Origin: Betaproteobacteria bacterium RIFCSPLOWO2_02_FULL_63_19
GTDB lineage: Bacteria; Pseudomonadota; Gammaproteobacteria; Burkholderiales; SG8-39
NCBI GenBank assembly: GCA_001770415.1
Contig: MEQX01000108.1
Span: 2,726-39,812, forward strand
Length of the DNA: 37,087 bases
Direction of reading: 5' to 3'
The translations under genes and the position numbers were made by a program. A model generated the notes under the pieces. It was not told the DNA's origin and searched no databases. It saw only the letters and a program-made list of their open reading frames with translations. Positions 33,826-37,087 of the stretch are shown one piece after another (position 1 is the first letter of the stretch; every line of letters starts with the position of its first letter).

Positions 33826-35111
33826 CCGGCGGGCATGCACGACCTTACGCGCCGACCAGCGGCGCCATAGGCTCTCGCGTGACGCGGCGCGACGCGCTGT
33901 TGCAGGTCACCGGCCAGATCCGCTACACCGAGGACATCCGGCTTGCGGGGATGCTGCACGTGAAATTCCTGCGTAGTCGCTATCCGCATGCTCGCGTTCT
34001 GCGTATCGATACGTCGCGCGCGAGTGCGGCAACCGGTGTGATCGCTGTAATTACAGGGCGCGATGTTCCGTTCAATCGCGTTGGGGCGATTCGCCAGGAC
34101 CAGCCGGTTCTGGCCGATGACCGGGTTCGTTACCTGGGGGATCCGGTGGCGGCCGTGGCGGCGGAAACCGAAGAAGCGGCCTTCCAGGCGCTGCGACATA
34201 TCGATGTCGATTACGAGGAACTGCCGGCGGTGTTCGATCCCCTGCGGGCGGTCGAACCGGGAGCTCCCCTGCTTCACGGCGACAGCAACGTGCTGGCGCG
34301 CCAGGGACTTCGCTGCGGAGATACGGAAAAGGGCTTCGCGGCGTCTCGGCTCGTGGTCGAAGAAACCTATCGCACGCAAGCGGTCGAACAAAGCGCTCTG
34401 GAAACGCAGATCGTCGTGGTTGTGCCGGATACAAAGACCGGGGTGACCGTCTACACGCCCGGTTCGCGTCCGTTCGCGATGCGGACCGAAGTGGCGAGGG
34501 TGTTGAAGACCGATCCATCAGAAGTGCGTGTCGTCGGGGTGCCTTCCGGAGGCGCATTCGGAGGAAAGAGCGACGCGTGGCTGGAGCCGGCAGCCAGCGT
34601 GATCGCGCTCAAGACCGGTCGCCCGGTCCGCGCGATGCTGACCCGCGAGGAGGAGTTCATCGCTTCGACGGTGCGCCATCCGATCGTCCTGCATTACCGC
34701 AGCGGCGTCGATGCGCAGGGCAAACTGCTTGCCCGCCAGGTGAAGCTGTATCTCGACACCGGCGCCTACAGCGCGCTGGGGGAAGTCACGCTGCGCAAGG
34801 CGTCGCTGATGTGCGCCGGACCCTACCGCATCCCCAACGTCGAGGTGGAAGGGCTGCTGATATACACGAATAACACCGTGTCGAGCGCCATGCGCGGCTT
34901 CGGGGTTCCGCAGTCGTGCTTTGCGTGGGAAAGCCACACGGAAACGATTGCTCGTCGGCTGCAGATGGATCCTGTCCGGTTTCGCATGCTCAACGCTTAC
35001 GAAGACGGCGACACGACTCCCGGGGGCCAGGTTCTCGCGAACGTGGGGCTCAAGGCAAGCATGCGCGAGGCGATGCAGGTGTTCGGGTGGGACGAGCGAG
35101 GCGGCGAATGA
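33822..35111 (+). CDS. Molybdenum hydroxylase molybdopterin subunit, N-terminal half
   Basis: A 429-residue protein matching the first half of the xanthine dehydrogenase/CoxL-type large subunit. It has the small N-terminal a/b hammerhead (GQIRYTEDIRLAGMLHVKFLRSRYPHARV), RYLGDPVAAVAAET, and the first molybdopterin-binding portion with GGAFGG at 243-248 and SSAMRGFGVPQ. The CO-dehydrogenase active-site CSFR loop is absent, so it is not a CO oxidiser. It stops at GWDERGGE, in the linker where single-chain relatives run on, and its TGA overlaps the start of the second half (ATGA at 35108). Either a true two-chain subunit, as in Eubacterium barkeri nicotinate dehydrogenase, or a one-base indel. 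Substrate: an N-heterocycle, aldehyde or similar. Confidence 0.9.
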   Translation: MTGGHARPYAPTSGAIGSRVTRRDALLQVTGQIRYTEDIRLAGMLHVKFLRSRYPHARVLRIDTSRASAATGVIAVITGRDVPFNRVGAIRQDQPVLADDRVRYLGDPVAAVAAETEEAAFQALRHIDVDYEELPAVFDPLRAVEPGAPLLHGDSNVLARQGLRCGDTEKGFAASRLVVEETYRTQAVEQSALETQIVVVVPDTKTGVTVYTPGSRPFAMRTEVARVLKTDPSEVRVVGVPSGGAFGGKSDAWLEPAASVIALKTGRPVRAMLTREEEFIASTVRHPIVLHYRSGVDAQGKLLARQVKLYLDTGAYSALGEVTLRKASLMCAGPYRIPNVEVEGLLIYTNNTVSSAMRGFGVPQSCFAWESHTETIARRLQMDPVRFRMLNAYEDGDTTPGGQVLANVGLKASMREAMQVFGWDERGGE

Positions 35112-36094
35112 AAAAGCGCGGAAAGGGCATGGCCATCATGTGGTACCCGGTCGGTCCCGGAGGCAGCAATGTCAGTACCGCACGGCTGGAAATGACAGGC
35201 GACGGCGTGCTGACGGTGTTCGTCGGTTCTCCCGATGTGGGACAGGGGTCTTCCACCGTTCTCGCACAGATCGCCGCGCACACTTTGGGCATCCCGTTCG
35301 AATGGGTAAGGGTGGTTGCAGCAGATTCGGATGTCACGCCGCCCGATCATGGCTCGGTAGGCAGCCGCGTGACCTACGTCCAGGGAAACGCGGTCCGGCT
35401 GGCGTGCGAGCAGATGCGGGACCTACTCTTGGCGGGGGCTCGCGAGATGTGTGATACGGCGATCGGCGAGTTGCACATCGCGGATGGGAATATCGCGAGG
35501 CAGCAAGACGATGACTTCACGCTTGGCGTCGCGGCGGTAGCCCGGCACTTGATCGGTGAGACCGGCAAGCCATTGCAATGCAGCGCGGGCTTTACGCCGA
35601 AAGGTGCTCCCGTCGACAGGAAGACCGGACAAGGCGTCCTGTTCCCTTCCTTCGTCTATGCGACCCAGATCGCGGAAGTGGAGGTCGATACTCGGACCGG
35701 GGAAGTCACCGTACTGAGGATCGTGGCCGCGCACGATTCGGGCGTGGTCATCAATCCGCTGCTGGTGGAAGGACAAATCGCGGGCGGGATCGCGCAAGGG
35801 CTGGGCATGGCGCTGTGCGAGGAGGTTCTGCTGAAGGACGGCCGCACTTTGAACCCGTCATTCATGGATTACGCGCTGCCGGCGACAGTGGACATGCCGG
35901 ACATCCGCTTTATCCACGTCGAGACCGTCGACGATGTTGGGCCGTACGGAGCCAAATGCGTCGCCGAGCCCTCGCTGGTTCCGACTGCCCCCGCGATTCT
36001 CAACGCAATCCACGATGCCGTCGGGGTCCGGATCCACGATCTGCCGGCGACGCCGGAAAAAATATTGCGCGCGCTGTCACGCGTTGAAGCCTGA
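35108..36094 (+). CDS. Molybdenum hydroxylase molybdopterin subunit, C-terminal half
   Basis: A 328-residue protein matching the second half of the large subunit. It starts MKKRGKGMAIMWY, the sequence that follows the linker in one-chain enzymes. The cofactor loop SPDVGQGSSTVLAQIAA has Gln46, GSVGSRVTYVQGNAV follows, and Glu287 in GAKCVAEPSLVPTAPAI is the conserved catalytic glutamate of the family (usually within GVGEP). The ATG at 35108 has GAGG six bases before it. Sum of the two halves, 757 residues, equals a normal single subunit. Last gene of the operon; no CoxD/CoxF-like maturation gene follows. Confidence 0.9.
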   Translation: MKKRGKGMAIMWYPVGPGGSNVSTARLEMTGDGVLTVFVGSPDVGQGSSTVLAQIAAHTLGIPFEWVRVVAADSDVTPPDHGSVGSRVTYVQGNAVRLACEQMRDLLLAGAREMCDTAIGELHIADGNIARQQDDDFTLGVAAVARHLIGETGKPLQCSAGFTPKGAPVDRKTGQGVLFPSFVYATQIAEVEVDTRTGEVTVLRIVAAHDSGVVINPLLVEGQIAGGIAQGLGMALCEEVLLKDGRTLNPSFMDYALPATVDMPDIRFIHVETVDDVGPYGAKCVAEPSLVPTAPAILNAIHDAVGVRIHDLPATPEKILRALSRVEA

Positions 36095-36252
36095 TTGAAA
36101 TAGTCCGGCCGGGAAACGCGACAGGGCCTGCGCGCTTGCCGGGTTGAGCGCTCGACGGTACGATGCGTACGATTCCGGACATCCGTATTCTCACGCGAAC
36201 ACTCGCGCAATGATCTTGGCGCCAAGGGCTGTCATGCAGCGGTCGCAGTAAC

Positions 36253-37087
36253 ATGCTTTCGATTCTTGGCGATGCGTGGAGCAAGCTGCCTGGGAACGTC
36301 CGCGGCGCACTGCTGATCTTGCTCGGGTCGATGTTTTTCGCGGCCAACGACGCGATGGTGAAGTTCGTCGGCGGCAACATCCACCCGGTGCAGATTGCGC
36401 TGATACGGTATTCACTCGGCGTGGTGTTTCTGGCGCCGATGTTCGTTGGGCTTGGCTTGACGGGCCTTAAGACCGCGCGGATCGGGTTGCACCTTGGGCG
36501 CGCGCTGGTCGCGACGATCGGGCAGCTCGCGGTGTACTACGCCGTGGTGCATCTAATGCTCGCGGACGCCACCGCGATCATGTTTTCACGCCCGCTGTTC
36601 ATTACGGTGCTTGCCGTGGTGCTGCTTGGCGAGACGGTCGGCTGGCGCCGCTGGAGTGCAACGATAGTCGGCTTCGCCGGCATGGTCGTGATGGTCAGAC
36701 CGGGCCAGATGGGCTTCGATCCGGCATCGATGGTCGCGATCGCGGCTGCACTGCTGTTTGCGCTGAGTCTGGTGCTGATCCGCAAGCTGGCGAGCACCGA
36801 GCCACCAGCGCGCATCCTCTTCTACTATCACGTAAGCGGTTCGCTGCTCTTTCTCGGGCCGGCGCTGTGGCTATGGGTGGAACCGTCCGCATTGCAGTGG
36901 CTGCTGCTGTTTCTGATCGGCGTGCTGACCACGATCGGGATGGTGTGTTTCGTGCGCGGATTCGCCGTCGGCGAGGCAAGCATCGTCGGGCCGATGGAAT
37001 ACTCCAGGCTCGTCTATGCAGCGCTGGTCGGATATTTCGTGTTCGCCGAGCTTCCCGATGCGTGGACCTGGGTGGGCGCGGCGATCA
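36253..37087 (+). CDS. DMT/EamA-family transporter (3' end outside window)
   Basis: The frame is open from the ATG at 36253 to the right edge, about 278 residues. It is rich in membrane helices (about nine visible) with the two-repeat layout of the drug/metabolite transporter superfamily: GALLILLGSMFFAANDAMVKF at the start of repeat one, IMFSRPLFITVLAVVLLGE near its end, and GEASIVGPMEYSRLVYAALVGYFVFAE near the end of repeat two. Such proteins export or import small metabolites; the substrate is not predictable. The ribosome site is weak. The 158-base gap after the molybdenum hydroxylase genes suggests separate transcription. Confidence 0.9.
   Translation, partial: MLSILGDAWSKLPGNVRGALLILLGSMFFAANDAMVKFVGGNIHPVQIALIRYSLGVVFLAPMFVGLGLTGLKTARIGLHLGRALVATIGQLAVYYAVVHLMLADATAIMFSRPLFITVLAVVLLGETVGWRRWSATIVGFAGMVVMVRPGQMGFDPASMVAIAAALLFALSLVLIRKLASTEPPARILFYYHVSGSLLFLGPALWLWVEPSALQWLLLFLIGVLTTIGMVCFVRGFAVGEASIVGPMEYSRLVYAALVGYFVFAELPDAWTWVGAAI

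Noticed and set aside
33822..35111. Form I CO dehydrogenase large subunit
   Set aside because: The CSFR active-site loop is not present; the corresponding region reads SSAMRGFGVPQ, and no CoxD/E/F-like genes are near.

Overview
The window is GC-rich chromosomal DNA that looks betaproteobacterial, most like Burkholderiales or a relative. The grounds are a gmk-rpoZ-spoT block with a short omega subunit, a Bug/TctC-type tripartite tricarboxylate transporter (TTT), a DctPQM TRAP transporter, and a dense set of CoA-dependent aromatic catabolism genes. I see no tRNA, rRNA, CRISPR array, insertion sequence or phage gene. No transcription factor gene is recognisable anywhere in the 37 kb.

Layout. 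1-1.5 kb (minus): a DoxX-like membrane protein cut by the window edge, a second small membrane protein and a stand-alone zinc-binding CZB domain. 1.8-4.7 kb (plus): a nitrilase, a probable small cysteine-rich protein, a deazaflavin-dependent-nitroreductase-fold protein and a membrane-anchored hypothetical. 4.7-7.8 kb (minus): a complete TctB-TctA-TctC transporter closed by a clear terminator. 8.0-14.5 kb (plus): a flavin reductase, a nitronate-monooxygenase-family flavoprotein with a cysteine-rich tail, a 3-hydroxybenzoate 6-hydroxylase-like monooxygenase and a DctP-DctQ-DctM transporter with a stem-loop after dctP.

14.7-24.9 kb (minus): a catabolic cluster of an alpha/beta hydrolase, a BadH-like SDR, a second SDR, an acyl-CoA dehydrogenase, a fused FAD-monooxygenase/Old-Yellow-Enzyme protein (2-aminobenzoyl-CoA monooxygenase/reductase or salicylyl-CoA 5-hydroxylase type), an EntE-like aryl-acid ligase and a 2-aminobenzoate-CoA-ligase-like enzyme. 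A decayed aldo/keto reductase lies between the two SDR genes on the other strand. The set reads as an aerobic CoA-thioester route for an ortho-substituted benzoate (anthranilate and/or salicylate): CoA activation, hydroxylation or reduction of the ring, then beta-oxidation-like steps. Thiolase and enoyl-CoA hydratase genes are not in the window, so the route is incomplete here. The two transporters and the 3-hydroxybenzoate-type hydroxylase next door fit aromatic or carboxylic acid uptake and use.

25.0-28.8 kb (plus): an unusual gene pair, a 659-residue protein with a PhoU/DUF47-like C-terminus followed by a protein consisting only of the ATP-grasp and phosphohistidine domains of pyruvate phosphate dikinase. 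This is the best candidate for an undescribed system. 28.9-31.9 kb (minus): spoT, rpoZ and gmk. 32.5-36.1 kb (plus): a translationally coupled molybdenum hydroxylase operon whose molybdopterin subunit is encoded as two genes. 36.3 kb to the end: a DMT/EamA transporter cut by the right edge.
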